The notes beneath the pieces are model-generated. The model was not told where the DNA came from. It did no database searches and was given only the letters and a program-made list of their open reading frames with translations. A program made the translations under genes and the position numbers. From Aureliella helgolandensis (lineage in GTDB: Bacteria > Planctomycetota > Planctomycetia > Pirellulales > Pirellulaceae), in contig NZ_CP036298.1 of the NCBI RefSeq assembly GCF_007752135.1, positions 8,176,501 through 8,240,500 of the forward strand: a stretch of DNA of 64,000 nt. Reading direction: 5' to 3'. This document shows, piece after piece, positions 24,697 through 33,685 of this stretch. Within the stretch, counting starts at the first letter, position 1. Each line of letters begins with the position of its first letter.

Positions 24697-27423
24697 ATGT
24701 CCAAGCATTCTTTTCCCAGCCTCCACCTCGCGACCCTTCTCGTCCTTTCTTCCGTGGGATCCACGGCTTGGTGCGCGGAAGTCGACCCGACTCGCTTTGA
24801 GAAGACCATCGTTTCGGCGGACCTGGTCCAGCCCATGGAATTCGATATCGCGCCTGACGGTCACCTCTTCCTGATCGAACTGGGCGGTAACCTGAAGCGC
24901 ATCGACCCCAACATTGGGGTGGCCGAAGTCGTCGGAAAATTAACCGTCACCACCGAGCAGGAAAACGGTCTCATCGGCCTGGCCCTTGACCCCAACTTCG
25001 CTGAAAACGGTTGGATCTATTTGCAATACTCTCCACCCGACTTCCCGGGACAGCACATCAGTCGTTTTAATTTCCGTGACGGACAACTCGACTTGGCAAG
25101 TGAGAAACGCTTGTTTCGCTACCAGGAACAACGTCGCGAGTGTTGCCACCACGCCGGTTCCCTCGAATTTGGCCCCGATGGCAATCTGTACATTGGCACC
25201 GGCGACAACACGAATCCGTTCAATGACTCGGCAGGATTTGCTCCACTCGATCAACGACCGGACCGCGAACCCTGGGACGCGCAGCGCTCCGCTGGCAATA
25301 CGAAGAGCTACAACGGCAAAATCTTGCGGATCCGTCCCGAAGCGGATGGAAGCTACTCGATCCCAGACGGCAACCTGTTCCCCAAGGATGGACAGATCGG
25401 TTATCCCGAAATCTATGTGATGGGCTGCCGGAATCCGTGGCGGATCAACCTCGATCAACGTACTGGATATCTGTACTGGGGAGACGTGGGCCCTGACGCA
25501 GGCCAAGACAATGAGCGTGGTCCGCGTGGATACGATGAAGTCAATCAAGCTCGCAGCGCGGGCAATTTTGGCTGGCCCTACTTCATCGGTAACAATTTTG
25601 CCTACCCACTGGTCGACTTCGCCTCAGGAAAAATCTCTCCCCCTCAAGATCCTGCCAGCCCTGAAAACCATTCGGTCAACAACACCGGCGCGAACCTCCT
25701 CCCACCCGCCCAGCCCGCCATGATCTATTATCCGGCTGCAGCGACCGACCTATTTCCCGAAGTTGGCTCGGGAGGACGAACCGCATGCGCTGGCCCTGTT
25801 TACTACTTTGACAACACCCTGGAGTCTCCCCATAAATTCCCCGCCCATTACGACTCGACCCTGTTTGCTTTCGAATGGTCTCGCAACTGGATCATGGCGG
25901 TCCACCTCGACGCCGATTCCAAGATCCAGCGACTAGAACGCTTTCTGCCTGAGATGCAATTCACGCGTCCCATCGACATTCAATTCGATGCACGGGGAGC
26001 CATGTATGTCATCGAATACGGTGAGACCTGGGGGGTCAATCCAGATGCCCAACTGGTGCGCATCGACTACGTACGCGGTAACCGCCGCCCGACGGCCATC
26101 GCCACCGCCGTGGGCAATGTGGGGCGTGAGCCTCTCGAGGTCCAACTTTCCGGCCGCGAATCCTCGGACAAAGATGGCGATCCTCTAACCTATCAATGGA
26201 CAGCCATCCGTGCCTCTGCTGCCGCCAGCTCCACCGCTACGTCCGACGCCGATCCAGCCGCTACGCCTCCGACCCTGGAGCGCACCCTGCTGAGCACCGA
26301 AGCAGAATACACCGCCACGTTCGAAGAGCCAGGCATCTACACTCTGGAGTTGCAGGTCACCGATCCCAGCGGTGCAAATAGCGTAACCAGCCTGCCAGTT
26401 CTCGTGGGTAATTCACGCCCCGAGGTTGAGTTTCTCGAACCGCGCGACGGCGCCTTCTTTACCCCTGGGCAAGCGGTACGCTACCGCATGCTCGTGCGAG
26501 ACCTCGAGGATGGAACCAGTGATTTCGATCAAGCGGACGAGGATGAAAACTGGGAATTCATCGATTCGTCGGCCCCCAGTCGCCTGACCGTTGAAGCGGT
26601 GCCCGTCGACCACTCAGCGGAGGCTAGCAACGATCCACCTGGACTAGCCCTGATCCGTCAGACCGATTGCTTAAATTGCCATGCTTACAATCGCCCGCTC
26701 GTCGGACCTTCCTTCGTGCAAATCGCCACCAAATATCAAGATCAACCCCATCAAATGGAAGTCTCGGTGAAACGGGTCATCGAGGGTTCAACGGGCGTCT
26801 GGGGCAAGGTCGCGATGCTTCCACATAGTCAGCACACGCCAGAACAAGTGCAACAAATGGTCGAGTACGTCTTCTCCGCCACAGCCGACAATTCCAACCC
26901 CAGTGCACAGGGTTTTACCAACGAACTGCCGATTGCCGAAGAGGTGCAAGCGGTGCGTTTCGAAGCCAACTTTACCGACCTAGGACGCGGCGATGTTCCC
27001 AAACTGTCCGGCTTCCAGTCGGTGACGCTCCGCAGTCGCCAACAACAAGCGGAGTGGGCGGACGAATACCAACGCATGCAACCCTTGAACTCGGACAAGG
27101 CACAAGGCAAGGTGTTCATGGGCGGCATCGAACACGGCGGCTACCTTCGCTTTAAGAATCTAGATCTATCGCAGATAAGTGCACTGAAGGTGCGATTGGC
27201 TAGTGCAGGAGCCGGCGGAATGCTTGAAGTCCACCAGTCCTCCCTCGATGGCCCGCTTCTCGGTAGCATCGCAATTGAAGTCAATGGAGAATGGGAAGCG
27301 TTCTACGAGAAAACGATCGCGTTGGAAAAGGCCGACGAACTCGCCGACTTGTTTCTCGTTTTCAAGAACGAGAAAAATCGTGGCGGATTGGCCAACATTG
27401 ATGCGGTAGAGTTTTTGAAATGA
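24697..27423 (+). CDS. Secreted PQQ-type sugar dehydrogenase-like protein fused to PKD, cytochrome c and CBM-like domains
   Basis: 908 residues with a signal peptide (cleaved near WCAE). Residues 30-455 form the six-bladed beta-propeller of soluble glucose/sorbosone dehydrogenases (EFDIAPDGHLFLIELGG, NGLIGLALDPNFAENGWIY, HHAGSLEFGPDGNLYIGTGDN, RNPWRINLD). About 465-570 is a PKD-like beta-sandwich. A cytochrome c domain has heme motif CLNCH at 658-662 and a VWGKVAMLPH Met segment. About 750-908 is a beta-rich domain of the CBM6/DUF1080 kind (GGIEHGGYLRFKNLDL). It probably oxidises a sugar or polyol outside the cell and passes electrons to its own heme. Closest named families are the planctomycete/verrucomicrobial membrane-bound dehydrogenases; substrate unknown. 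Confidence 0.88.
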   Translation: MSKHSFPSLHLATLLVLSSVGSTAWCAEVDPTRFEKTIVSADLVQPMEFDIAPDGHLFLIELGGNLKRIDPNIGVAEVVGKLTVTTEQENGLIGLALDPNFAENGWIYLQYSPPDFPGQHISRFNFRDGQLDLASEKRLFRYQEQRRECCHHAGSLEFGPDGNLYIGTGDNTNPFNDSAGFAPLDQRPDREPWDAQRSAGNTKSYNGKILRIRPEADGSYSIPDGNLFPKDGQIGYPEIYVMGCRNPWRINLDQRTGYLYWGDVGPDAGQDNERGPRGYDEVNQARSAGNFGWPYFIGNNFAYPLVDFASGKISPPQDPASPENHSVNNTGANLLPPAQPAMIYYPAAATDLFPEVGSGGRTACAGPVYYFDNTLESPHKFPAHYDSTLFAFEWSRNWIMAVHLDADSKIQRLERFLPEMQFTRPIDIQFDARGAMYVIEYGETWGVNPDAQLVRIDYVRGNRRPTAIATAVGNVGREPLEVQLSGRESSDKDGDPLTYQWTAIRASAAASSTATSDADPAATPPTLERTLLSTEAEYTATFEEPGIYTLELQVTDPSGANSVTSLPVLVGNSRPEVEFLEPRDGAFFTPGQAVRYRMLVRDLEDGTSDFDQADEDENWEFIDSSAPSRLTVEAVPVDHSAEASNDPPGLALIRQTDCLNCHAYNRPLVGPSFVQIATKYQDQPHQMEVSVKRVIEGSTGVWGKVAMLPHSQHTPEQVQQMVEYVFSATADNSNPSAQGFTNELPIAEEVQAVRFEANFTDLGRGDVPKLSGFQSVTLRSRQQQAEWADEYQRMQPLNSDKAQGKVFMGGIEHGGYLRFKNLDLSQISALKVRLASAGAGGMLEVHQSSLDGPLLGSIAIEVNGEWEAFYEKTIALEKADELADLFLVFKNEKNRGGLANIDAVEFLK

Positions 27424-27530
27424 CAGGGAATGCGATGGCTCGCTGTCGCTGTAGAGTGATGCTACGCAGCGGCGTGGTCGCTCTACCGACTGACTGCTTT
27501 TCACCACCGAAAGTCACCATGCCAGCCAGC

Positions 27531-27576
27531 CTGGTGCATCGTCAACTCTAAGAATTAGGGTTTAGCGAGCGCTCGG
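27531..27576. repeat. Second copy of left end of the 17-kb element
   Basis: 46 bp matching 17097-17142 at 41 of 46 positions by direct comparison, including an identical 24-bp core (CTAAGAATTAGGGTTTAGCGAGCG lies within it, read in part as AAGAATTAGGGTTTAGCG). The inner hairpin and right end are missing here. It lies between the dehydrogenase and the convergent small lipoprotein gene. It shows that the element is dispersed and that its left part can occur alone. Confidence 0.8.
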
Positions 27577-27619
27577 CAGCCCGGCAGAAAAGCTGCGACA
27601 AGCCGCTGCGCTCCCAAGG

Positions 27620-27880
27620 TCAATATCCCGGCGGTGGAGATGGGGGTTGGGAGCCTGCGGAGGGAACATAAACGCTCGGCGCGGACAATTGCTGGACGCC
27701 ATAATCAGGTTGTCCATAGCCCTGCTGACCATAACCTTGTTGCCCTTGATAGGCCGGCTGACCGGGGTAGACCGGAGGGGGATACCCAGTCATGGGGGGA
27801 AACTGCTGGCAGCCAAGTGTTCCGGCAAGCAGGCAAACCGCGGCGACGCATTGACCTGTAAAAGAGAGGGCTTTGGCCAT
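27620..27880 (-). CDS. Small Pro/Gly/Gln-rich lipoprotein
   Basis: 86 residues. Signal peptide with lipobox LAGTLGC (Cys24) followed by a short low-complexity mature part built from YPGQPAYQGQQGYGQQGYGQP-like repeats of Tyr-Gly-Gln and Pro. No known domain. Such short YG/PG-rich lipoproteins are probably surface or periplasmic structural components; no function can be assigned. Convergent with the upstream dehydrogenase gene. Confidence 0.7.
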   Translation of the reverse strand: MAKALSFTGQCVAAVCLLAGTLGCQQFPPMTGYPPPVYPGQPAYQGQQGYGQQGYGQPDYGVQQLSAPSVYVPSAGSQPPSPPPGY

Positions 27881-28116
27881 GTGTCTGCTTCCTACAACAA
27901 TGAGTTTTTATAGTACGAGGCGCACTGCACGTGCCACCCTAACGGTTCTTTTACAGATCTACCGCGGGGAATAACAGTGCAATTTTTGCTGAATTTCTCA
28001 AGATTCAGCCTCCAAGTGACGAGGCCACTCTGCATCGTCTTCCCACATTCTCGAGCGAAGTTAATAATCAGGGGCTGCTGCGGTTCGTTTTACGTCCCTA
28101 TCTATTGTGAGCTTGC

Positions 28117-28911
28117 ATGAGACATCGAATCGGCGCTGTATCCTACCTCAACACCAAGCCCTTGATTCACGGGCTGCGGGACCGGCTGCCCAATATCGAT
28201 CTCGATTTCGACCTACCCAGCCGACTGGCTGACCGTCTCAACCACGGTGAACTCGACGTGGCGCTCATCCCCTCGGTAGAGTTCTTGCGGGGTGCAGGGC
28301 TGCAAATCCTGTCGGACGCATGCATTGCCTGTCGAGGGCCGGTACGGAGCGTCCGCCTCCTCTTTCGCCGCCCGCCAAGTCAAACCCAAACGCTCGCGCT
28401 CGACGTGGGCTCGCGGACCAGCGCCGTCCTGGCCCAAGTCTTACTCCAACAGCAACATGGCGTCCGGCCTAGCTTAGTCCCCTTTGACATCGACGCCCGC
28501 TTGGATCAGATTGATGCCGACGCCGTGTTAATAATCGGCGATCGCGCCATGGATGTTCCCGCCGGTCAATATGTCGAAAACTGGGATCTGGGAGAACAAT
28601 GGTGCAACCTGACCGGCCTCCCCTTCGTGTTCGCGATGTGGGTCACCAACCAGCGGAGCATCGAACCCGGCCTGAGCGTCGCCTTGCAAGAGGCTCGCGA
28701 TCAAGGCTTGGCCGCTGCCGAACAACTCGCCGCACAATACGCTGCAACCTATGGCATCTCCACCGCAGATTGCGTGACCTACTTCCGGCAACAATTACAT
28801 TTCCATTTGGGAGAACGTGAACTCGCGGGGCTCGACCTATTTCGACGCCAAGCCGCTGAGCTACGCCTCCTGCCCGCCACCAGTACTCAACTTTCACTAG
28901 AACTCCTATGA
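28117..28911 (+). CDS. mqnA: Chorismate dehydratase, futalosine pathway
   Basis: 264 residues. The N-terminus RIGAVSYLNTKPLIHGL is the family signature (periplasmic-binding-protein fold used as an enzyme). Further family features: LDVALIPSVEFLR, ALDVGSRTSAVLAQVLL, the DADAVLIIGDRAM segment and LPFVFAMWV. It converts chorismate to 3-enolpyruvyl-benzoate, the first step of futalosine-dependent menaquinone synthesis, in the cytoplasm. It overlaps mqnC by 4 bp (ATGA), so the two are translationally coupled. Confidence 0.95.
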   Translation: MRHRIGAVSYLNTKPLIHGLRDRLPNIDLDFDLPSRLADRLNHGELDVALIPSVEFLRGAGLQILSDACIACRGPVRSVRLLFRRPPSQTQTLALDVGSRTSAVLAQVLLQQQHGVRPSLVPFDIDARLDQIDADAVLIIGDRAMDVPAGQYVENWDLGEQWCNLTGLPFVFAMWVTNQRSIEPGLSVALQEARDQGLAAAEQLAAQYAATYGISTADCVTYFRQQLHFHLGERELAGLDLFRRQAAELRLLPATSTQLSLELL

Positions 28912-30044
28912 TCCAACCGATCCTTGAAAAAGCAGTCCAGGGCCAGCGTCTCACTACCGCCGAAGGTCTGCAATTGCTGCAGAGCCACGACTTGACCGCC
29001 ATCGGCGCGGCTGCGGACCGCGTAACCCAACGATTGCACCCTGAGCCCGTACGCACCTACAACATTGATCGCAATATCAACTACACGAATGTCTGCACTG
29101 CAGTCTGCGATTTCTGTGCATTCTATCGATCTCCCAAGAGCGACGAAGGCTATGTGCTATCGCGCGAAGAGTTGCTGAAGAAAGTCGAAGAGACGGTTGC
29201 CTTGGGAGGCAATCAAATCTTGATGCAGGGCGGATTGCATCCGAAGTATAAATTGGAATGGTATGAGGAACTTCTGTCGGACATCACGACCTCTTTTCCA
29301 ACCGTCAATGTTCACGGTTTTAGCCCACCAGAAATCCATCACTTCACGAAACTCAATAACCTACCGCTCAAAGAAGTACTGTCGAGACTCAAAGCTGCCG
29401 GACTGGGAAGTCTCCCGGGCGGTGGTGCAGAGATTTTGGTCGACCGAGTGCGTAGTGAAATCACGCGTGGCAAAGTCATGACCGACGACTGGCTGAATGT
29501 AATGCGAGTCTGGCACGAACTGGGTGGCATCAGTTCAGCAACCATGATGTTTGGCCACGTTGAAACGCTCGAAGAGCGGATCGAACATCTTGATCGCATC
29601 CGGCAGCTTCAGGACGAAACCGGAGGCTTCACCGCATTTATCTGCTGGACGTTCCAGCCCGATCACACCGACATGGCGGATATCCCTGCCACCGGTGCCT
29701 ACGAGTACTTGCATACTCAAGCCGTGGCCCGACTCTTCCTCGACAATGTGCCTAACATCCAAAGTAGCTGGGTCACTCAGGGACTGAAGATCGGACAATT
29801 GGCCATGTTGTACGGCGCCAATGACATGGGCAGCCTGATGATCGAAGAGAATGTAGTGGCCGAAGCGGGGACCGTACACTTCCTAACATTGGATCAAATC
29901 CGGGACGCCATTTCTGAACTCGGCTGCGAACCGCGCCAACGCGACGTTTTCTACAATTTAGTCGCCCCCGAATTGGAACAGTTTGCCATCACTGCCAACC
30001 GCAAGCAGAGTGCCAATCCGGCATTGCCGGTGGTAAGTGTCTAA
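28908..30044 (+). CDS. mqnC: Cyclic dehypoxanthine futalosine synthase (radical SAM)
   Basis: 378 residues. Radical SAM cluster motif CTAVCDFC with C63, C67 and C70, followed by AFYR, then GGNQILMQGGLHP, FSPPEIHHF, LPGGGAEILVDRVR, and GFTAFICWTFQP typical of MqnC. It cyclises dehypoxanthine futalosine in menaquinone biosynthesis. Partner mqnA is immediately upstream; mqnB and mqnD are not in the window. The presence of both genes indicates menaquinone as the respiratory quinone. Confidence 0.96.
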   Translation: MIQPILEKAVQGQRLTTAEGLQLLQSHDLTAIGAAADRVTQRLHPEPVRTYNIDRNINYTNVCTAVCDFCAFYRSPKSDEGYVLSREELLKKVEETVALGGNQILMQGGLHPKYKLEWYEELLSDITTSFPTVNVHGFSPPEIHHFTKLNNLPLKEVLSRLKAAGLGSLPGGGAEILVDRVRSEITRGKVMTDDWLNVMRVWHELGGISSATMMFGHVETLEERIEHLDRIRQLQDETGGFTAFICWTFQPDHTDMADIPATGAYEYLHTQAVARLFLDNVPNIQSSWVTQGLKIGQLAMLYGANDMGSLMIEENVVAEAGTVHFLTLDQIRDAISELGCEPRQRDVFYNLVAPELEQFAITANRKQSANPALPVVSV

Positions 30045-30660
30045 AGCCCAGTACTGCAAGGTTACGTCTTCCCCTTCGCCAGCGCTTAGCCTCTCTCGAC
30101 GGTGGACTCAGTGCCATTGAGAGGTGCGTCGCTTGCGATCAAGAGAAGCTAGCTGTGCCAACGAGAACTGTGGCATCCCAGCGAGCTGCCTCCGCGCACC
30201 AAGCTCCCATCGCAGGCCATCGCGTCTCAACTTTTTGAAATCGCAACTCGCCACATGAGCAAGACAAAGTGGTGGCTGCAGCTGGCTATTTGAGGATCAA
30301 TCCTTACGGTAAAACTGAAAACGTACTGAAATCAACGAGCCGGTAGGCAAGGTCCCAGAGCCTGGCACTTGCTCAGTCACCGATTTACCACCACTTCGGC
30401 CAAGAAAGAACAATCCACTACACCACTTTCATTCTAAGGCAGCACGCATACGGTGCATTCAACCTTAGCGGGCGGCAGTGGACGGCTCAGCGAAGCCGGC
30501 GATGGAGCTTCGTTTCCAACTAGGGCGCGTCGACCGGCAAGGTGGTTCCCCCTGAAAACCGACAAGGCCCCCACCTGCGCAAGAATGACGAAAGGGCGGA
30601 AATGACGTAGAATTGAAGAGGCAAGCATCCCTTCTTCGTTTTGAACTCAGGAGCGATCCG
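30045..30660. other. 616-bp intergenic region
   Basis: No gene, tRNA-like T-arm or clear terminator was seen. Short frames (30434-30628 and 30465-30695 minus) lack family features. The 3' end contains the Shine-Dalgarno AGGAG about 9 bp before the decarboxylase ATG. The last 200 bp are richer in G and C and may carry decayed coding sequence or the promoter. Confidence 0.4.
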
Positions 30661-32322
30661 ATGCAAGAAGCAAATCCGACAGCCTCGACATCCATCGGCG
30701 ACTATCTCATTCAACGGCTGCGTGACTACGGAATCGCCGATGTCTTCGGAATACCGGGGGACTACGTGTTGTCCTTCTATGGCATGCTCGAGCAGAGCGA
30801 GCTGAATGTGGTCGGTTGCACACGCGAGGATAGCGCTGGATTCGCTGCAGACGCCTACGCACGACTGCACGGCATGGGGGCTCTCTGCGTCACCTATTGC
30901 GTGGGGGGACTAAGCGTCTGCAACAGTATCGCTGGAGCCTTTGCCGAAAAATCTCCCGTCGTCGTAATCAGCGGAGCTCCCGGACTGAACGAACGACGAA
31001 ACAATCCTTTGCTGCATCACAAAGTTCGCGACTTTCATACCCAGCGCCAGGTCTTCGAGAAACTTTGCATCGACGTGGCCGAGTTGAACGACCCCAACAC
31101 TGCATTTTCGGAGATCGATCGCGTGCTCGACGCGGCGCAGCGTTTCAAGCGTCCCGTCTATATCGAGCTACCACGAGACATGGTGCACGTCGTTCCCACG
31201 AACTCTCGCAAGTTTCAACGCATCGAGGCTGAAGTCGACCAAGCGGGCCTAGCGGAAGCGGTTCGAGAAACCGTCGCCAGATTGGCTGCCGCCCAGAAAC
31301 CAGTCATCATTGCGGGCGTTGAGATCCATCGCTTTGGGCTCCAGGACCTCGTGCTCCGATTAGCTGAATCGCTGCAGATCCCGATTACAGCGACGATTCT
31401 TGGCAAGAGTGTTGTGCGCGAAACTCACCCTCTCTACCTGGGCCTCTACGAAGGCGCCATGGGACGCGAGAATGTCACTCAATTCGTCGAGGAGAGCGAT
31501 TGCGTGCTGCTGCTGGGAACCTTCATGACCGATATCAACCTGGGCATCTACACCGCCAATCTCGAACTACGGAATTGCATCTATTCGACAAGCGAACAAT
31601 TGCAAGTCTCCCACCACTACTACCACCATGTTCCGTTAGACGCATTTCTCAACGAGTTGCTGGCACAACAACCCACCACTACGGTGCGCGAAATCCCCGC
31701 CAATCTGAGACGCACCTTGGATGAAGATTTTGTGGTGGAGCCCAAGCGAGAGTTGAGTGTCAGTCGCATGGTCAAACTGATCAATCGCCGCTTGCGCAAG
31801 GACAACATCGTGATTGCGGACATCGGCGATGCGCTCTTTGCCTCGACGGAGTTGCTGGTGCACGAACGAGCCGACTTCCTCAGCCCTGCTTACTACACCT
31901 CCATGGGTTTTGCGACTCCAGCCACTCTTGGCGCCTGCGTCGCCAAGCCTGACCAGCGAGTGATTACGCTCTGTGGCGACGGAGCATTTCAGATGACCGG
32001 GACCGAATTATCAACGATCATTCGCCAAGGCTTTGCTCCCATCTTGATCATCCTGGACAATCACGGCTACGGTACGGAACGATTCCTGCATGCAGGTGAT
32101 TGGAAATACAATGAAATACACCCTTGGTCCTATCATCAATTGCCCCTCATCTACGGAGGCGGTCGTGGCTACCTTGTCGAGACCGAAGGAGAGTTTGCCG
32201 AAGCGCTGGCCCAAGCCTGGGAAGACACTTCTTGCGCGCAAATCATTCAGGCCAAAATCAGTGAGGGCGATGCCAGCCAAACTCTCCTGAGACTCGCCGA
32301 ACGGATGGGACGACAAGTGTAA
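30661..32322 (+). CDS. Thiamine-diphosphate-dependent alpha-keto acid decarboxylase (pyruvate/indolepyruvate decarboxylase type)
   Basis: 553 residues from ATG 30661, chosen for the AGGAG upstream; the frame is open to 30613. N-terminal Pyr domain: YLIQRLRDYGIADVFGIPGDYVL in part, and the catalytic Glu in CTREDSAGFAADAYAR. The paired-His signature of this subgroup is in NPLLHHKV. The central domain is followed by the PP domain with GDGAFQMTGTEL and the Asn in ILDNHGYGTER, the GDG-N motif that binds Mg-ThDP. It decarboxylates a 2-oxo acid to an aldehyde (pyruvate to acetaldehyde, or indolepyruvate or branched oxo acids). The substrate cannot be fixed from sequence. Single-gene unit. Confidence 0.92.
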   Translation: MQEANPTASTSIGDYLIQRLRDYGIADVFGIPGDYVLSFYGMLEQSELNVVGCTREDSAGFAADAYARLHGMGALCVTYCVGGLSVCNSIAGAFAEKSPVVVISGAPGLNERRNNPLLHHKVRDFHTQRQVFEKLCIDVAELNDPNTAFSEIDRVLDAAQRFKRPVYIELPRDMVHVVPTNSRKFQRIEAEVDQAGLAEAVRETVARLAAAQKPVIIAGVEIHRFGLQDLVLRLAESLQIPITATILGKSVVRETHPLYLGLYEGAMGRENVTQFVEESDCVLLLGTFMTDINLGIYTANLELRNCIYSTSEQLQVSHHYYHHVPLDAFLNELLAQQPTTTVREIPANLRRTLDEDFVVEPKRELSVSRMVKLINRRLRKDNIVIADIGDALFASTELLVHERADFLSPAYYTSMGFATPATLGACVAKPDQRVITLCGDGAFQMTGTELSTIIRQGFAPILIILDNHGYGTERFLHAGDWKYNEIHPWSYHQLPLIYGGGRGYLVETEGEFAEALAQAWEDTSCAQIIQAKISEGDASQTLLRLAERMGRQV

Positions 32323-32526
32323 GCACCGTCCTCAGAGTAGGAGCACTTTCCGGAAGGCGCCCGCCCAGAGTGTACGAAGTGGATGGAGCGAACTGAGTGG
32401 ATGGAGTAGAGTGGCTGGACGGCGGAAGTGTAGGCTCGCTATGGTAACATGAGCTGGATGCTCGCCATCCCAGGCTGTGCGCAAGACGGTGACGCGAAGA
32501 GCTTCTTGGTGTAGGCGGTAGACATC

Positions 32527-32790
32527 GTGATTCCAGCAATACTCACACTACTATCCGTTGGGCTGCTGATCGCTGGCGTGCGGTCACTGGTGCTTCTCCA
32601 ACGCATCGACGAACCCACGGACAGTGAACGATCAGACCCATTCTATACTCCGGTCACCCTGCTATTCTCGACGGCCCCACGCAGTGCCAAGTTCGGTGCC
32701 GTTCAACGTCGCACGATCTGGTTGTTCTGCGGTTCGATACTAGTCCTTTACCTCGCCCGCGCCGCCTTCATGCAATCGAGTGGGAACTGA
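32527..32790 (+). CDS. Small two-helix membrane protein of unknown function
   Basis: 87 residues from GTG 32527. One hydrophobic helix at about 2-24 (IPAILTLLSVGLLIAGVRSL) and one at about 67-81 (TIWLFCGSILVLYLA) flank a polar loop of about 40 residues. No family recognised. The coding look (membrane pattern, no stop) is reasonable but the gene is short and isolated, with about 200 bp upstream and 250 bp downstream empty. Confidence 0.5.
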   Translation: MIPAILTLLSVGLLIAGVRSLVLLQRIDEPTDSERSDPFYTPVTLLFSTAPRSAKFGAVQRRTIWLFCGSILVLYLARAAFMQSSGN

Positions 32791-33036
32791 TGCGATGAGG
32801 CACGTCTGCTGTGCTGGCCCGTCGACGACGGAATCGAATCGGTCGTGAACCGTGTGCAACGGCTTAACCGCAAAGATTCGCCCAGGAAAATACCTCGAAT
32901 CCCGCTGCACGACCGCCCTTTAGCACGGCCCATTCGCCGAATGGTGTCCGCCCCCGTAGCATCCTCTGCTATTGAGCCCCAGAAGAATTGAGGATTAGAG
33001 ACGAATGCTGGAGTCCGTCCGTTGTCTCTACACTCG

Positions 33037-33555
33037 CTACTTTTCGATTTCATCGAAATCCACGTCAGCTGCTGGCGCTGAGGTGTAGATGGAATCGGGA
33101 TGCGTCACATCGGTGGGCTTCTGATAGTCAAAATGATCGATGGGAATGTCGATGCGATCATTGACCACGACTTGCTCAACGATTCCTTCTTCCAAGGTCT
33201 CTTCGACCGCCAACTTGATCTGATCCTTGATCTCGAGCAGCACGGCATCCCGCAACAGGGACGGGTCGAGCTGCCTGAGCTTCTCTTCCACCGCTTCATG
33301 CAGTTGCCAACGATGGTGTTCGATCGTCGCCTTGGAGGCAATCCGACGTTCCGGCGTGACCAGTAGATGCACGCGCAATTGTGTCAGCCAATTGCGATCC
33401 TCCGACTGCACATAGTACAATCCCAACGGAATTTCCGCACTGGCGGTCACTTTGATGCGTGTCGCTTCGGAGCGAACGTAACCGATGATTACAGCATGGA
33501 TAATTACCAAGCTTAGCACCAGCCCTGCGATCCAATAGCGTTTTACGAAACCCAT
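33037..33555 (-). CDS. Single-pass membrane protein, weakly FliL-like
   Basis: 172 residues from ATG 33555 (frame open to 33594). One N-terminal membrane helix (YWIAGLVLSLVIIHAVIIGYV) is followed by a 145-residue soluble part with LRVHLLVTPERRI and, later, LRDAVLLEIKDQIKLAVEE and an IVEQVVVNDRIDIPI strand. The order 'strand - helix - amphipathic helix - final strand' resembles flagellar FliL, but there are no flagellar genes nearby and identity cannot be judged by eye. A related stomatin-like fold is also possible. Probably periplasmic, anchored at its N-terminus. Confidence 0.6.
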   Translation of the reverse strand: MGFVKRYWIAGLVLSLVIIHAVIIGYVRSEATRIKVTASAEIPLGLYYVQSEDRNWLTQLRVHLLVTPERRIASKATIEHHRWQLHEAVEEKLRQLDPSLLRDAVLLEIKDQIKLAVEETLEEGIVEQVVVNDRIDIPIDHFDYQKPTDVTHPDSIYTSAPAADVDFDEIEK

Positions 33556-33685
33556 TGCTTCTATCCCACGGGAAGAAATACCTGTTGTGATCAAACTGGA
33601 GCGTCCTGATGAAGCAACCAGCTAGAATCCTTCGAACACTAGGTTATGGGCACTGGCAAGTCCGACAAACTTAGCAAACTGCGCA

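Noticed and set aside
30045-30660. Possible tRNA or riboswitch in the 616-bp gap
   Set aside because: No GGTTCGA-type T-arm, no paired acceptor ends, and no recognised aptamer core could be found by eye.
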